A stretch of DNA of 28,517 nucleotides from RGIG3009 sp045590855 (GTDB lineage: Bacteria > Bacillota > Clostridia > Oscillospirales > Acutalibacteraceae). Under the pieces are notes generated by a model that was given only the letters and a program-made list of their open reading frames with translations, had not been told where the DNA came from and made no database searches. The DNA lies in the NCBI GenBank assembly GCA_045590855.1, contig JAZNRV010000080.1, positions 1 to 28,517 on the forward strand, given 5' to 3'. Made by a program: the position numbers and the translations under genes. Of the stretch, positions 14,267-22,988 are shown piece by piece; positions within the stretch are counted from its first letter, which is position 1; every line of letters begins with the position of its first letter.

Positions 14267-16210
14267 TTGAGCAATCGATTACAATATGAAACAAGTCCCT
14301 ATCTTTTACAGCACAAGGAAAATCCTGTGGACTGGTATCCTTGGTGTAATGAGGCATTTGATCGTGCAAAAGCCGAAGACAAACCTATTTTTTTAAGCAT
14401 TGGATACAGTGCTTGCCATTGGTGCCATGTGTTAGCTCACGAAAGCTTTGAGGATAAGGAAATATCTGATATTCTAAACCGCCATTTTATATCTATAAAG
14501 GTAGATAAGGAAGAACGCCCCGACATTGACAGTGTTTATATGTCGGTATGTCAAGCGTTTACAGGAAGCGGCGGCTGGCCCACAAGTATTTTTATGACGG
14601 CTGACCAAAAGCCGTTTTTTGCAGGAACTTATTTTCCAAAAACCTCGCGCTTCGGAATGATTGGATTTAAAGAGCTTCTTATGGCTATAAGCGAGGTTTG
14701 GGCAAATGACAGGGCTTCGCTACTTGAGCAATCAGATAACATTATCAATCATTTAAATCAAACCCAAGTTTTTGGTGATAATGCAGAAATTGAATTAACA
14801 CATTCAGCTGTGTCGGTATATAGCAAAATTTATGACGAAAAATACAGTGGTTTCGGTCGGGCACCAAAGTTCCCAACCCCGCATAACCTTTTGTTTTTGC
14901 TTTCTTACTATGAGCGATATAAAGACAAAGAATCTCTGAAGATGGCGGAACACACACTCTTACAAATGTACCGAGGCGGAATGTTTGATCATATCGGATT
15001 TGGTTTCTGTCGGTATTCTACTGATAAAAAATTCCTCGTCCCACACTTTGAAAAAATGTTGTACGACAACGCATTGCTTATACTTGCTTACTGCAAGGCA
15101 TACTGTGTAACAAATAACGGTTTATACCTTGAAATTGCCGAGAAAACAGCGGATTATATTTTGCGTGAAATGACATCAAAGGACGGTGGTTTTTTCAGTG
15201 CGCAGGATGCCGACAGCGAGGGTGAAGAGGGAAAATATTATTTATTCACACCCGATGAAATTATTAGTGTATTAGGTGAAGCAGATGGAGAGAAGTTTAA
15301 TAGATATTTTGATATAACAAGTACAGGAAATTTTGAGGGAAAGAGTATTCCAAATCTGCTACACAGTGATCCGGCAGATAAATCATTTGGGGCGTTTTTA
15401 CCCAAACTACAACAATTCAGAAAAAATCGGTATTCGCTTCATTTAGATGATAAGATCTTAACCTCGTGGAACTCACTTATGTTAGCCGCGATGTGCGAAT
15501 TATATCTTGTGAGCAAAAACAATGTTTATCTGAATGCCGCTCAAAAAGCCGATGAATTTATAAGAAAATATCTTTGTGAAGATAATACGTTGTTTGTCAG
15601 CTTTCGTGACGGAAAACGTGGTGTAAAAGGTTTTTTAGATGATTATGCAAGTTATATATTCGCTCAACTTAGTTTATATAGATCCACTTTAGAGAGCAAA
15701 TATTTAGACTGTGCAAAGCAGATGTGTGATAAAGTCGTAAATGATTTTAGTGATAATGTGGGCGGATTTTATTTATACGGCAATCAAAGCGAAGAATTGA
15801 TACTACGTCCAAAAGAGACCTATGATGGTGCAGTGCCTAGCGGGAATTCACTAATGGCATACAACTTTGTGAAGCTATATCATTTGACTTCGGATGATAA
15901 ATATAAAGACTTAGCAGAAAAGCAGTTAGATTTTATTTCTGCCACAGCTAATTCTTATCCAACTAATCACGCAATGTTTTTAATGGCGCTTTTAGAATAT
16001 AATGAGCCGCCAATGAAGGTTACTGTTGTAGTTGACGATAATGCAAATATAAACGACTTTGCCTTGGATTTCCCTGCAAATGCAATAATTAATCTCTTAA
16101 CCGGACCCACAAAAGAATATTCGCTTAAAAACGGCAAGACCACCTATTATGTATGTAAAGGAAAAGCCTGTATGCCGCCTACGAATGATTTGAATGAAAT
16201 TAAAGCTTAA
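14267..16210 (+). CDS. Thioredoxin-domain protein, YyaL/DUF255 family, 647 aa
   Basis: This belongs to the widespread YyaL/SPATA20 family. The N-terminal thioredoxin-like DUF255 domain (about 1-165) carries YETSPYLLQHKENPVDWYPW, the redox pair C50-H-W-C53, and KVDKEERPDID. The rest (about 190-600) forms an alpha/alpha barrel like N-acylglucosamine 2-epimerases and glycosidases, with GGMFDHIGFGFCRYSTD and PHFEKMLYDN as family landmarks. The length is a little below the usual 680 or so. The substrate is unknown across the family, and a cytosolic thiol or sugar-related role is only suggested by the folds. It starts at TTG (14267) with GAGGTG 6 bases upstream. A 46-residue peptide gene follows after about 33 bases and is likely cotranscribed. 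Confidence 0.93.
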   Translation: MSNRLQYETSPYLLQHKENPVDWYPWCNEAFDRAKAEDKPIFLSIGYSACHWCHVLAHESFEDKEISDILNRHFISIKVDKEERPDIDSVYMSVCQAFTGSGGWPTSIFMTADQKPFFAGTYFPKTSRFGMIGFKELLMAISEVWANDRASLLEQSDNIINHLNQTQVFGDNAEIELTHSAVSVYSKIYDEKYSGFGRAPKFPTPHNLLFLLSYYERYKDKESLKMAEHTLLQMYRGGMFDHIGFGFCRYSTDKKFLVPHFEKMLYDNALLILAYCKAYCVTNNGLYLEIAEKTADYILREMTSKDGGFFSAQDADSEGEEGKYYLFTPDEIISVLGEADGEKFNRYFDITSTGNFEGKSIPNLLHSDPADKSFGAFLPKLQQFRKNRYSLHLDDKILTSWNSLMLAAMCELYLVSKNNVYLNAAQKADEFIRKYLCEDNTLFVSFRDGKRGVKGFLDDYASYIFAQLSLYRSTLESKYLDCAKQMCDKVVNDFSDNVGGFYLYGNQSEELILRPKETYDGAVPSGNSLMAYNFVKLYHLTSDDKYKDLAEKQLDFISATANSYPTNHAMFLMALLEYNEPPMKVTVVVDDNANINDFALDFPANAIINLLTGPTKEYSLKNGKTTYYVCKGKACMPPTNDLNEIKA

Positions 16211-16243
16211 AAGTAATACTAACAATAGAAAGGAGTTTTCAAT

Positions 16244-16384
16244 ATGGATGAAGATAAGAAAATCGAGCAAAAACCTCAACCTGAGATTAAAGAAGATAAA
16301 AAGCCCATTAAACCGGGCGATATAATCGGTAAAATTGATGTTCACGATACCCGTGAACGCAGAGACGGCCCTGGTGGTAATTAG
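16244..16384 (+). CDS. Short peptide gene, 46 aa, charged with a Gly-rich C-terminus
   Basis: An ATG with AAAGGAG upstream opens a 46-codon frame. The first 22 residues are lysine/glutamate-rich and look disordered. The rest reads PGDIIGKIDVHDTRER and ends RRDGPGGN. There is no signal peptide or transmembrane segment. The strong ribosome binding site, the position 33 bases after the YyaL-type gene and the terminator directly behind it support a real gene. The leader-plus-core look, with a Gly-rich tail, recalls ribosomally made peptide precursors, but no modification enzyme is nearby other than the thioredoxin-domain protein. Function unknown. Confidence 0.65.
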   Translation: MDEDKKIEQKPQPEIKEDKKPIKPGDIIGKIDVHDTRERRDGPGGN

Positions 16385-16388
16385 ATAA

Positions 16389-16427
16389 AAACACCCTTGC
16401 GACTTGTTTTGAGTTGCAAGGGTGTTT
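16389..16427. terminator. Bidirectional terminator
   Basis: Sixteen-base arms (16389-16404 and 16412-16427, one G-T pair) form a strong hairpin. On the minus strand GTGTTTTTA follows, and on the plus strand the T-run is weak. It separates the peptide gene from the convergent small membrane-protein gene. Confidence 0.75.
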
Positions 16428-16434
16428 GACTGTT

Positions 16435-16623
16435 TTATTGAATTTTCGCGACAGAGTGTGATTTTCTTTTAAGACCGCCATCACTTGCAACAAACAAGGT
16501 GATACCTAAACAAATAAGAAAAGCACCTGTTGATGTTGAGACCTTATATAAAAGTGCAAGATAGCCTGTCCGAACAGTAATTAATATTAAAATCAGCATA
16601 ACAACAAACTTAAACAGCTTCAT
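16435..16623 (-). CDS. Small membrane protein, two transmembrane helices, 62 aa
   Basis: The protein has 62 residues with hydrophobic stretches at about 5-25 (FVVMLILILITVRTGYLALL) and about 32-49 (GAFLICLGITLFVA), a basic loop and a lysine-rich C-terminal tail. AAGGAG lies 8 bases before the ATG. I recognise no family. It follows cotJC on the same strand after 35 bases and could be read from the cotJ operon, which would make it sporulation-associated, but no sequence evidence beyond spacing supports that. Confidence 0.65.
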   Translation of the reverse strand: MKLFKFVVMLILILITVRTGYLALLYKVSTSTGAFLICLGITLFVASDGGLKRKSHSVAKIQ

Positions 16624-16658
16624 TTTAAATCTCCTTTATGTACTTAAAAAGCCTTATT

Positions 16659-17237
16659 TCAAGCGGTTTTGTCAGCTGCTCCGCCTTTGTCATTCCACTT
16701 TGTTGGTTGTGCTTCGCCAAAACGTTGATAGTGTACGACTTCGCGTTCGCGCAGGAATTTTAACGGGTCGCGTACATCGGGGTCGTCGATAAGACGCAAC
16801 AAATTGTCGTACGTGGAGCGCGCTTTTTGCTCGGCTGCCATATCCTCGTGCAGGTCGGTGATGGTATCGCCTTTGACACCGATATATTCTGCTCGCCACG
16901 GCACAGCCGATGCCGCAATCGGGTACACACCGGTGGTATGGTCGACAAAGTATTTGTCGAAACCGGATTTAACAATCTCTTCGGGCGTGAGGTTACGGGT
17001 GAGTTGATAGACCATGGCACAAATCATTTCCAGGTGCGCCAATTCTTCGGTGCCGATGTCGGTGAGCAATCCTTTGAGTTCGCCATACGGCATGCTGTAC
17101 CGTTGCGAAAGATAGCGCATGGAAGCGCTGAGTTCCCCATCGGGTCCTCCGTATTGCGTGATGATGATTTGCGCAATTTTTGGATTTGGATTGGCTATCT
17201 TGACGGGATATTGCAATTTTTTCTCATACTGCCACAT
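16659..17237 (-). CDS. cotJC: Spore coat protein CotJC, manganese-catalase family
   Basis: CotJC is a spore-coat component of the Mn-catalase ferritin-like family, made in the mother cell. The 192 residues form a four-helix bundle. The helix GTEELAHLEMICAMV and a later helix AAEQKAR with REVVHYQRFGE supply the Glu/His metal ligands of dimanganese catalases, so peroxide-breaking activity is plausible. The start at 17237 (MWQYEKK) is chosen because GGGGGG lies 6 bases upstream. A longer frame from 17255 would run through that site. It overlaps the end of cotJB by 14 bases. Together with cotJA/cotJB it marks the organism as a spore former. Confidence 0.95.
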   Translation of the reverse strand: MWQYEKKLQYPVKIANPNPKIAQIIITQYGGPDGELSASMRYLSQRYSMPYGELKGLLTDIGTEELAHLEMICAMVYQLTRNLTPEEIVKSGFDKYFVDHTTGVYPIAASAVPWRAEYIGVKGDTITDLHEDMAAEQKARSTYDNLLRLIDDPDVRDPLKFLREREVVHYQRFGEAQPTKWNDKGGAADKTA

Positions 17238-17493
17238 GTTTAACCCCCCAATCACATTCCCACGGCCACGGATTGTTTACCCATGTCCAGCAATCGCCGC
17301 GTACGTCTTTATCGGTGACAACGTACGGACCGAATTTCTCTTCGTATTCCATCACCAGTGCGGCGCGTTCCGCTTGGAGTTCTTGGCGTTTTTGGAGCGC
17401 GCAGGTGTCGCCGGGGTGTGTGTCGAGATACAAGCCCATTTCCAAAATGGCAAAATCGTAGGCATGGATGCGACGTACCAATTGTTTATCCAC
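17224..17493 (-). CDS. cotJB: Spore coat protein CotJB
   Basis: CotJB is a small spore-coat protein of 89 residues, close to the family's usual length. Recognisable segments are VRRIHAYDFAILEMGLYLDT near the N-terminus and the aromatic C-terminal part with WTWVNNPWPWE. It is thought to help place CotJA and CotJC in the coat, and no enzymatic role is known. It overlaps cotJA by 8 bases and cotJC by 14, so the three are translated from one message. Confidence 0.95.
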   Translation of the reverse strand: MDKQLVRRIHAYDFAILEMGLYLDTHPGDTCALQKRQELQAERAALVMEYEEKFGPYVVTDKDVRGDCWTWVNNPWPWECDWGVKHVAV

Positions 17494-17764
17494 AGCGGCA
17501 CCCTCCCCCTGCTAAGAACGGTTTATCCAATTCGGGAAACAGCGTACCGTGGCAAAAAGCCTCTTCCGGTGTGAATACGGTACCAAACGTTTGCCACGGC
17601 ACGTATGCCATGGCGACGACCATGTCTTCACACGACGTGCGCGCAACTGTGTTTTGTTGGCAGTCACACGGTGTCGGTGCGGGCATGGAACGATTGTACG
17701 GCATGGGCGCAAAACGGTTGTCGGAACAACCCATGGTGCGTCTGCCGTAATACGCATGATTCAA
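17486..17764 (-). CDS. cotJA: Spore coat-associated protein CotJA
   Basis: CotJA is a Cys- and Pro-rich coat protein needed for CotJC incorporation in B. subtilis. I take the TTG at 17762-17764 as the start (92 aa, N-terminus NHAYYGRRTMG) because AGGAGAGAGG sits just upstream. The longer frame to 17860 reads through this site and the terminator region. The core is AMAYVPWQTFGTVFTPEEAF followed by GTLFPELDKPF, the conserved block of the family, and the tail is GGGCRCG. In B. subtilis the operon depends on SigE. I could not defend a SigE consensus in the upstream bases here. Confidence 0.92.
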   Translation of the reverse strand: MNHAYYGRRTMGCSDNRFAPMPYNRSMPAPTPCDCQQNTVARTSCEDMVVAMAYVPWQTFGTVFTPEEAFCHGTLFPELDKPFLAGGGCRCG

Positions 17765-17841
17765 TGTCCTCTCTCCTTTTATATATTTTGGGTTACCCTT
17801 TATCATCTTATGAGCGTGTCCCAAGAAAGGTGAAAGAATGA

Positions 17842-17879
17842 AGAACAGCCGCATCGGCATACGCCGATGCTGCTGTTCT
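17842..17879. terminator. Terminator hairpin at the end of the purine operon
   Basis: Seventeen-base arms (17842-17858 and 17863-17879) pair with one mismatch around a 4-base loop. It lies just past the last permease gene (stop at 17891, minus strand) and ahead of cotJA. The minus-strand T-run is imperfect (CTTCATTCTTTC), so termination may be partial. Confidence 0.65.
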
Positions 17880-17890
17880 GTTACTGTTTT

Positions 17891-18877
17891 TTATCGTTCC
17901 TCGCGGAAATACGGCAAGCCCAGTGCTTGCGGGGGTTGATGTTCGCGTTTTTTGCGCATGCTGACAATGGTGAGAATAATGATTGTTACCAAATAGGGTA
18001 AAATTTTGAGAAGTTCTTGGCTTTTTGTACTGAGATTCAACAAAAAAGGACCAACAACGTACAAAGCGCCAAACACGATGGAACCGAAAATGGCAATGTT
18101 GGGGCGCCATACAGCAAATATTACCAATGCCACCGACAACCAACCGAATTGGTCGAGAATGTTGTTTTGCCAGTTAGCGGCGGCAAAGTCCATGACATAG
18201 TAAAGACCGCCCATTCCCGAAATAACCCCACCAAGGCAAGTAGCAACGTATTTGTAGCGATTGACATTGATACCTGCTGCGTCTGCCGTTGCGGGTGCTT
18301 CACCTACCGAACGAAGATTCAGACCGATTCTTGTTTTGGTAATCACAAACGACACCACCAGAGCAATGACGATGGCAAGGTATGTCATAAACCCATAAGA
18401 CAAGAAGATATCGCCGAACACACCAAGTTTATCGGCAAACGGAAGTGCTGTTCGATAGGCTTTGCCTATTTCCGGGAATGCGGCAATACCCGTGCCGCCC
18501 ATTCGTTGATTGATAATACTGCCTATAAAGTTACTGATACCCACACCAAAAGTGGTGAGCGCAAGGCCCGTAACGTTTTGGTTGGTTTTGAGTGTAATCG
18601 TTAAAAAGGAATAAATAAGTGTGGTTAACAACGAACCTACAACGCAGCAAGCAAGTGTGATTAAAACACTAACCAGCGGATTAAACGGCACACCGGATTT
18701 TGTATAAAAATACGCGCCGACAATGCCACTGATAGCACCCGAGGCCATAATGCCCGGTGTGCCAAGGTTAAGGTTGCCGGATTTTTCGGTGATAATTTCC
18801 CCCGTGGAACCCAAAAGCAAGGTGGAGCTCAATCGTATCGACTGTTGAATAAAGGTTATCAACATTTGAAAATTCAT
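17891..18877 (-). CDS. ABC transporter permease, nucleoside/BMP type (NupQ-like)
   Basis: This is the second permease of a branched-chain-amino-acid-like (BPD_transp_2) importer. It has 328 residues with about eight to ten hydrophobic helices, and the characteristic early segment LLLGSTGEIITEKSGNLNLG and middle segment LNLRSVGEAPATADAAGIN (the EAA-like coupling region). It sits last in the operon, its ATG overlapping the preceding permease stop as ATGA. With the lipoprotein, ATPase and first permease it matches the NupNOPQ guanosine importer layout of B. subtilis. The same family includes simple-sugar importers, but xpt and a guanine riboswitch in the same transcript favour a purine nucleoside. 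Confidence 0.88.
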   Translation of the reverse strand: MNFQMLITFIQQSIRLSSTLLLGSTGEIITEKSGNLNLGTPGIMASGAISGIVGAYFYTKSGVPFNPLVSVLITLACCVVGSLLTTLIYSFLTITLKTNQNVTGLALTTFGVGISNFIGSIINQRMGGTGIAAFPEIGKAYRTALPFADKLGVFGDIFLSYGFMTYLAIVIALVVSFVITKTRIGLNLRSVGEAPATADAAGINVNRYKYVATCLGGVISGMGGLYYVMDFAAANWQNNILDQFGWLSVALVIFAVWRPNIAIFGSIVFGALYVVGPFLLNLSTKSQELLKILPYLVTIIILTIVSMRKKREHQPPQALGLPYFREER

Positions 18878-20007
18878 GACTTTTCCCCCTTCTTTGTGCT
18901 ACGGAAATTGATTTTATATCGTGTGAAAAACTCGCACGCGATAATGGAAAAAATCACAATGGCAGACAAAATATCACCAATGCTGTTATCAATTCGAAAT
19001 GCCGATGTGGCAAATTTACTACCTACACTTAAAAACACAATAAGCATAGAAACCGGTATCATCAAAAGCGGATTAAACTTTGCCATCCACGAAACCATGA
19101 TGGCCGTGAAGCCTTGCCCACCGACAATTGAAGAATTGATAGAATGCTTATCACCCGCAATAATCATAAAACCAACCAAGCCGCAAATGGCACCGGACAA
19201 TGCAACCGTGCGCAAAATCACCTTTTTGACATTGATACCGATGTATTTGGCTGTGTTTTCGCTTTCACCGACAACGGAAATTTCGTAGCCTTGTTTGCTG
19301 TATTTTAGATAAACGAACATGAAAACAACAACCGCAGCAACAATCAAAATATTGAATATATAATTACGACCAAACAATTCGGGCAAATATCCATATCCCG
19401 TCCGTTCGTTAATAATGCCAAGGTCACTTCTGCCGGACCTATCCTTGACCATAATGAAATACGAAACCAACGTCATGGCTACATAGTTCATCATAAGGGT
19501 AAACAACGTTTCGTTAGTGTTCCAAAACGCTTTGCATATAGCGGGAATAAGAGCCCATAATGCGCCGACAAGAACACTTGCCACAACCATAATCACCAAC
19601 AAAAGCGTGTTGTTTACTACACCGCCAAATTCAAGCATACAATAAGCGGAGGTTAGACAACCCATAAGCACCTGTCCCTCGGCACCAATGTTCCAAAACT
19701 TCATTTTGAAAGCGGGAGTCACGGCAAGGGAAATGCAAAGTAAAATTGCCATAATGTGCACGGATTCCATATATTTTTTGTTGATACCCGAATTGGCAAT
19801 CGGTGTTCCGATAACACCCTCATACATCGATTTGAAAATCTGCAAGGGGTTGGAACCTGTTACAATCAAGATGAGAGTAGCACTTAGCAACAGTGCGATA
19901 ACAATACCGATAAAATGAATGAGCATCGATTTTCCCAGGCCAACATCATCACGTTTGGTAATGTGAATCAACGGTTCATGATGGCTTTTTAAACGATTGT
20001 CAGTCAT
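18874..20007 (-). CDS. ABC transporter permease, nucleoside/BMP type (NupP-like)
   Basis: This is the first permease of the importer, a BPD_transp_2 protein of about 377 residues with some ten hydrophobic helices. Landmarks are the long first helix (LIHFIGIVIALLLSATLILI), KFWNIGAEGQVLMG near residue 105, and YEISVVGESENTAKYIGINV (the ATPase-contact loop). I start at the ATG at 20005-20007, eight bases after GGAGG. A GTG three codons upstream lies inside that site. The gene overlaps the ATPase stop by 8 bases, so coupling is tight. It should form the heterodimeric channel with the NupQ-like protein. Confidence 0.88.
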   Translation of the reverse strand: MTDNRLKSHHEPLIHITKRDDVGLGKSMLIHFIGIVIALLLSATLILIVTGSNPLQIFKSMYEGVIGTPIANSGINKKYMESVHIMAILLCISLAVTPAFKMKFWNIGAEGQVLMGCLTSAYCMLEFGGVVNNTLLLVIMVVASVLVGALWALIPAICKAFWNTNETLFTLMMNYVAMTLVSYFIMVKDRSGRSDLGIINERTGYGYLPELFGRNYIFNILIVAAVVVFMFVYLKYSKQGYEISVVGESENTAKYIGINVKKVILRTVALSGAICGLVGFMIIAGDKHSINSSIVGGQGFTAIMVSWMAKFNPLLMIPVSMLIVFLSVGSKFATSAFRIDNSIGDILSAIVIFSIIACEFFTRYKINFRSTKKGEKS

Positions 20008-21538
20008 TTTGTTCACCTCCCCGAGATTTCGTCATGAGCAGTCCAATTTCTTCTTTGGTGGTGTTGCGACTATCCACAATTCCCGTGATTTGGCCCGAGC
20101 CGATTACAAGAATTCTGTCACAAAGTTCAATCAATACGTCAAGGTCTTCGCCCACAAAGATAACCGCAACGCCTTTTTGTTTTTGCTCATTGAGTAAATT
20201 GTAAATGGTGTAGGAAGAGTTGATATCCAATCCACGCACCGGATACGCTGCCATGAGCACAGTAGGCGAAGCCGCAATTTCGCGGCCAACCAATACTTTT
20301 TGAACGTTACCGCCTGATAAACGGCGAACCGGTGTATTGGCAGATGGTGTTACCACTTCCAGTTCATCGATAATATGGTTGGCAAGGTCTTTGGGACCTT
20401 TCTTTTCCAAAAACAGCGACTTTCCTTTGGTATAGCTTCGCAACATCATATTATCCACAATATCCATATTCCCAACAAGACCCATGCCTAACCTATCTTC
20501 GGGAACAAAGGAAAGCCGCACACCCAGCTCACGAATTTGAATAGGGCTTTTATCTTTTAAATTTTCGGTTAAGCCGGTTTTGGGATCGTGATATTCGATT
20601 TCGCCTTGTTGTATTTTTTGGAGACCGGCAATCGCTTCCAGCAATTCGCGTTGGCCGGAACCGGCAATGCCTGCGATGCCCAAAATTTCACCAGAACGCG
20701 CTGTGAAATTGATATTATCAAGAACAGTAACACCTTCGCGGTTAACACATTTGAGGTCTTTGACGATTAACCTGTCTTCCATATTGGTCGGTTCACTACG
20801 TTCGATATTTAAGGTTATTTTTTTACCAACCATCATTTCAGTAAGCGATGATTCGCTGGCTTCCGCAGTGTTTACGGTGCCGATGTACTCCCCTTTTCTG
20901 AGAACAGCAACCTTATCCGAAAGAGATAAAACCTCGTGAAGCTTATGCGTAATGATGATAATTGCTTTGCCGTCATCGCGCATACGGCGGAGCACCGCAA
21001 ACAGTTTTTCGGATTCTTGCGGGGTCAAGACGGCAGTCGGTTCATCCAAAATTAAAATATCGGCGCCGCGATAAAGCACTTTGATAATTTCCACCGTTTG
21101 CTTTTCGGAGACAGACATTTCGTAAATTTTTTTAGTCGGGTCAATATCAAAACCGTATTTTTCACTGATTTCACGCACTTTTTGCACAGCGCTTTTGATA
21201 TCGAATTTGCCATCTTTTTTAAGACCCAAAATGATATTTTCGGTAGCGGAAAAAATATCCACCAATTTAAAATGTTGGTGTATCATACCGATTTTATAGT
21301 CGAAGGCGTCTTTAGGAGAACGAATTACGACTTCGTTGCCATTGATAAATATTTGACCGCTATCGGGATAATAAATTCCCGAAATCATATTCATTAGCGT
21401 CGTCTTACCGCTTCCGTTTTCACCAAGAATCGACAAAATTTCGCCGCGGTTCACCACAAGATCGACGTTTTTGTTGGCAACAACTTTACCAAACGTTTTC
21501 GTAATACCTTTCAGTTCGATAGCTACGTTAGAATCCAC
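20000..21538 (-). CDS. ABC transporter ATP-binding protein, two fused ATPase domains (NupO-like)
   Basis: This protein energises the importer. Its 512 residues hold two ABC domains in tandem. Domain 1 has Walker A GENGSGKTT (39-47), a degenerate signature (MSVSEKQTVEI) and Walker B ILILDEPTAVLTPQE. Domain 2 has the altered Walker A GIAGSGQRELLEAI, signature LSGGNVQKVLVGRE and MAAYPVRGLDINS in place of the usual LDEPTRGLD. One canonical and one degenerate site are typical of this BMP/sugar ATPase group. It starts at GTG (21536-21538) with GGGAGG 9 bases upstream. The 130-base gap from the lipoprotein gene contains a stable hairpin, which may lower ATPase expression relative to the binding protein. 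Confidence 0.93.
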   Translation of the reverse strand: MDSNVAIELKGITKTFGKVVANKNVDLVVNRGEILSILGENGSGKTTLMNMISGIYYPDSGQIFINGNEVVIRSPKDAFDYKIGMIHQHFKLVDIFSATENIILGLKKDGKFDIKSAVQKVREISEKYGFDIDPTKKIYEMSVSEKQTVEIIKVLYRGADILILDEPTAVLTPQESEKLFAVLRRMRDDGKAIIIITHKLHEVLSLSDKVAVLRKGEYIGTVNTAEASESSLTEMMVGKKITLNIERSEPTNMEDRLIVKDLKCVNREGVTVLDNINFTARSGEILGIAGIAGSGQRELLEAIAGLQKIQQGEIEYHDPKTGLTENLKDKSPIQIRELGVRLSFVPEDRLGMGLVGNMDIVDNMMLRSYTKGKSLFLEKKGPKDLANHIIDELEVVTPSANTPVRRLSGGNVQKVLVGREIAASPTVLMAAYPVRGLDINSSYTIYNLLNEQKQKGVAVIFVGEDLDVLIELCDRILVIGSGQITGIVDSRNTTKEEIGLLMTKSRGGEQND

Positions 21539-21620
21539 TAATTAAAACCTCCCACTTTCAGTTTTCAAAGCAACGGCTTAACGATTAGGCCGCTTTTTTC
21601 AAAGCTGAATAATTGAAATA

Positions 21621-21653
21621 AGGCGGAGTACCTGAAAAACGGGCACTCCGCCT
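21621..21653 (-). promoter_or_regulatory. Intra-operon hairpin after the lipoprotein gene
   Basis: AGGCGGAGT (21621-21629) and ACTCCGCCT (21645-21653) form a stable stem around a long loop between the lipoprotein and ATPase genes. There is no clean T-run. Such hairpins after binding-protein genes commonly act as partial terminators or protect the upstream message, giving more binding protein than transporter. Confidence 0.6.
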
Positions 21654-21668
21654 CATAATCACATTACA

Positions 21669-22928
21669 TTATTCTTTCGGTACGGTGATACCGTCGATAA
21701 TTACATTGAAATACGGAGCCGACCGTTTTTCGGATTCAATGAAACGACCATCAACAATGGCTTCTGTATCCGGAACAAAGTCGCCAAGGTCAACCACATC
21801 GGCAAGATAGGTGGTAAGTTTTTGACCGCCTACCGTGAAGGTGTTGATGTCAAAGACTCTCAGCTCGTCGTTTTCCAACTTGGCTTTTGCCGCATCAATG
21901 GCAGCTTGTGTGCCTTCGGCAGCATTTTTGGTAAGGGTAGTCAGCTGAACAGCACCCTCTTTAAGAGTAGCACAGTAGTCAGAAGGGATGGACGTGCCAT
22001 CGATAACAGCATTGAGCATCATCGTCATGTAGGGCACCCAAGAAATTTTGGAAGAAATGATAGCAGTATTCGGTCCGATGTTGGAAGTATCCACATTGTA
22101 AGCAACGTTCGGAACGCCGGCAGCTTCACAAGCGGAAGGTGCACCGGACGAGTCAGCGTGTTGGCTGATAAGTTTGCAACCAGAAGCAATCAAAGCTTTT
22201 GCAGCAGAGTTTTCTTTTTCGATATCAAACCAAGATTGAGTGTATTGAACATCCATTTTAACAGTAGGACATACCGATTTGGCACCAAGATAGAAAGAGG
22301 TGTAGCCAGAAATCACTTCCGCATAGGGGTATGCACCAACATAGCCCATTTTGGCTTCTTCAGCAGTGAACTCACCGGCAGCAATCATTTCATTGAGTTT
22401 CATACCGGCAGCGATACCTGCGAGGTAACGGCCTTTGTAGATTTCTGCAAAAGCAGTGTGATAGTTGCCAACGCCTTCGATTTTACCGCGAGTACCGGTA
22501 GCATGGCAGAATTGCACGTTCGGGAATTCTTTGGCAGCTTTAATCATATAGGGCTCGTGTCCGAAAGAATCGGCAAAGATAACTTGGCAACCTGCATTAA
22601 CCAATTCTTTTGCGGTGGTGTAGCATTCTTCACCTTCGGGGATACCGGTTTTGACAAGCATTTGATCGGCGGTAAGGCCCAAGTTCGTGCAAGCGATTTC
22701 AGCAGCATCCATAAAGTTCTTGTCATAGGTGGAGTTAGCATCGTGCAAGAAGATAAAGCCAACCTTTAAATCAGCTTTGGCAACAGCGGTGATTGTTGCA
22801 GCTTTGGTAAGTTCTACTTCATCAATAGAAAGAACCTTAGCAGGCTCGTCACCGTTGGGGGTTTCTCCGCAGCCGACAAAGCAGAAAATCATTGCCACTG
22901 CGAGAAGAAGTGCGAGTACTTTTTTCAT
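21669..22928 (-). CDS. BMP-family nucleoside-binding lipoprotein (NupN-like), 419 aa
   Basis: This is the substrate-binding protein of the importer, anchored to the outer face of the membrane. A lipoprotein signal peptide (KK, then LALLLAVAMIFCFVGC) puts the lipidated cysteine at residue 20. The mature domain is a two-lobe BMP/PBP1 fold, with KVGFIFLHDANSTYDKNFMD near its start, and VIFADSFGHEPYMIKAAKEF and ISQHADSSGAPSACEAAG further on. BMP proteins of this type (PnrA, NupN) bind purine nucleosides. I start at the ATG at 22926-22928, seven bases after GGAGGG. The longer frame lacks a site and spoils the signal peptide. The gene lies 60 bases after xpt and shares its riboswitch. Confidence 0.93.
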   Translation of the reverse strand: MKKVLALLLAVAMIFCFVGCGETPNGDEPAKVLSIDEVELTKAATITAVAKADLKVGFIFLHDANSTYDKNFMDAAEIACTNLGLTADQMLVKTGIPEGEECYTTAKELVNAGCQVIFADSFGHEPYMIKAAKEFPNVQFCHATGTRGKIEGVGNYHTAFAEIYKGRYLAGIAAGMKLNEMIAAGEFTAEEAKMGYVGAYPYAEVISGYTSFYLGAKSVCPTVKMDVQYTQSWFDIEKENSAAKALIASGCKLISQHADSSGAPSACEAAGVPNVAYNVDTSNIGPNTAIISSKISWVPYMTMMLNAVIDGTSIPSDYCATLKEGAVQLTTLTKNAAEGTQAAIDAAKAKLENDELRVFDINTFTVGGQKLTTYLADVVDLGDFVPDTEAIVDGRFIESEKRSAPYFNVIIDGITVPKE

Positions 22929-22988
22929 TTTTTGTCCCTCCAATTTTTTTATTACAACTGCGAGTATCACGCAGTTTTGTAACCCCAT

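Noticed and set aside
17358..17841. Overlapping plus-strand frames across cotJA/cotJB
   Set aside because: They are complements of the conserved coat genes, with biased composition and no start sites.
21822..22769. 315-codon plus-strand frame opposite the BMP lipoprotein
   Set aside because: It is the complement of a well-supported lipoprotein gene, with no ribosome binding site.
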